A stretch of 15,737 nucleotides of DNA, taken from positions 1 to 15,737 of the forward strand of contig JADFLK010000007.1 of assembly GCA_022564455.1 (NCBI GenBank), in the 5' to 3' direction. Shown here in pieces: positions 14,949-15,737 of the stretch. The stretch's first letter is position 1; each line of letters begins with the position of its first letter. Made by a program: the position numbers and the translations under genes. The notes under the pieces were generated by a model that was not told where the DNA came from, did no database searches, and worked only from the letters and a program-made list of their open reading frames with translations. The stretch is from Bacteroidota bacterium. GTDB lineage: Bacteria; Bacteroidota; Rhodothermia; Rhodothermales; Rubricoccaceae.

Positions 14949-15737
14949 TCAATGCCTAAAATGGCGTTTCCCCGTAAACACCATCGCCATGCCGCGCTCG
15001 TTGGCGGCGGCGATCACCTCGTCGTCGCGGACGGAGCCGCCGGGTTGGATGGCAGCCGTGGCTCCTGCGTCTGCGGCGGCCAATAGGCCATCGGCGAAGG
15101 GATAGAAGGCATCCGAGGCCACGACGCAGCCTGAGAAATCCAGCTCGCTCTTGGCGCCTTTCGAGACGGCAAGCTCGCTCGAATCGATGCGGCTCATCTG
15201 CCCAGCGCCGATGCCCAGCGTAGCGCCGTCCTTCGCGTAAACAATCGCGTTGCTCTTCACGTGCTTGCAGACGCGCCACGCAAAGTCGAGGTCGGCCCAC
15301 TCGGTGTCCGAGGGCCGGCGATCCGTGGCTACGGTCCAATCGGCGCGCATGGCTTCGGCGGAATTGAGCGTAGCATCCACATCCTGAACGAGCATCCCGC
15401 CCACCACACTGCGGACGTCCGGCGCTGCGCCCGTCCGCGCTGACGCCAGAGACTCGATCAGCCGCCGGTTCTTCTTTTCCATCAGGAAGTCCAGCACGCC
15501 CTCCTCGTAGCTCGGCGCGATGATGATCTCTGTAAACACCGCGTTGATGGCCTCGGCCGTGGCCCGATCCAGCGCCCGGTTCACCACCACAATCCCGCCA
15601 AACGGCGACTGGCGATCCGTGGCAAACGCTTTGCGGTACGCGTCCTCCAGCGAATCCGCCGTTCCCACACCGCACGGGTTCGTGTGCTTCAGAATGGCGA
15701 CGGCAGGCGGTGCGTCTTCGAACTCCGCCATCAATCG
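14949..15737 (-). CDS. purH: Bifunctional purine biosynthesis protein PurH, C-terminal part (cut by window edge)
   Basis: This is the AICAR transformylase domain, which carries out the second-last step of IMP synthesis by transferring a formyl group from 10-formyltetrahydrofolate. About 262 residues are in the window, and the start and the IMP cyclohydrolase domain lie beyond base 15737. The frame stays open to the edge, and the ATG and TTG near 15731-15734 are internal. [12 protein letters not shown] holds the catalytic Lys-His pair. [49 protein letters not shown] and [15 protein letters not shown] follow, and the C-terminus TGKRHFRH is the family end. mreB is 135 bases downstream on the same strand. 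A weak hairpin TCGACA/TGTCGA lies in that gap without a T-run, so I do not call a terminator. Confidence 0.97.
   Translation of the reverse strand, partial: RLMAEFEDAPPAVAILKHTNPCGVGTADSLEDAYRKAFATDRQSPFGGIVVVNRALDRATAEAINAVFTEIIIAPSYEEGVLDFLMEKKNRRLIESLASARTGAAPDVRSVVGGMLVQDVDATLNSAEAMRADWTVATDRRPSDTEWADLDFAWRVCKHVKSNAIVYAKDGATLGIGAGQMSRIDSSELAVSKGAKSELDFSGCVVASDAFYPFADGLLAAADAGATAAIQPGGSVRDDEVIAAANERGMAMVFTGKRHFRH

Noticed and set aside
1..15737. CRISPR arrays, tRNA, rRNA, prophage or toxin-antitoxin genes
   Set aside because: I saw no regular repeat-spacer pattern, no cloverleaf or rRNA-like sequence and no matching protein families.

Overview
The window reads as a chromosomal piece of a fairly GC-rich member of the Bacteroidota, most likely in or near Rhodothermia. 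This is inferred from a type IX secretion (T9SS) C-terminal sorting domain, a bacilliredoxin, the HslVU protease and the style of the proteins. No rRNA marker is present to settle the taxonomy. Nearly all intact genes lie on the minus strand, so the main transcriptional flow runs from the right edge to the left.

Left edge (1-689, plus strand): the C-terminal end of a transposase that looks like the IS1595 family, with a plausible insertion-sequence end near 153. It abuts a decayed gene for a repetitive, beta-helix-like surface protein that ends in a T9SS sorting domain. The decayed gene now runs through three reading frames. Positions 715-2840 (minus): an NlpC/P60 lipoprotein, then a strong intrinsic terminator, then greA and mtgA as a tight pair. 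A 328-base gap separates this block from a plus-strand bacilliredoxin (3169-3687).

Positions 3696-7847 (minus): three genes that fit a cell-surface glycan cluster. They are a FemAB-like GNAT protein, a large multi-pass membrane protein and a Wzx-type flippase; the last two overlap by an ATGA junction. Upstream of them lies a proteostasis block: hslV, a NYN-domain (LabA/DUF88) nuclease-like gene, and hslU. The NYN gene therefore splits the usual hslV-hslU pair.

Positions 11364-14813 (minus): a cell-shape and wall block of mreB, mreC and dacB (PBP4-type carboxypeptidase). dacB follows mreC after one base, where mreD is often found. A small repeat resembling dispersed intergenic repeats sits between mreB and mreC. 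The right edge holds the C-terminal part of purH.

The main theme is envelope building: mreB/mreC organise wall growth, mtgA polymerises glycan, dacB and the NlpC/P60 protein trim peptide stems, and the glycan trio probably makes or exports a surface polymer. I see no wholly new defence or mobile system. The most interesting points are the IS-broken T9SS gene, the terminator in the greA leader, the NYN gene inside hslV-hslU, and the small membrane-glycan operon.
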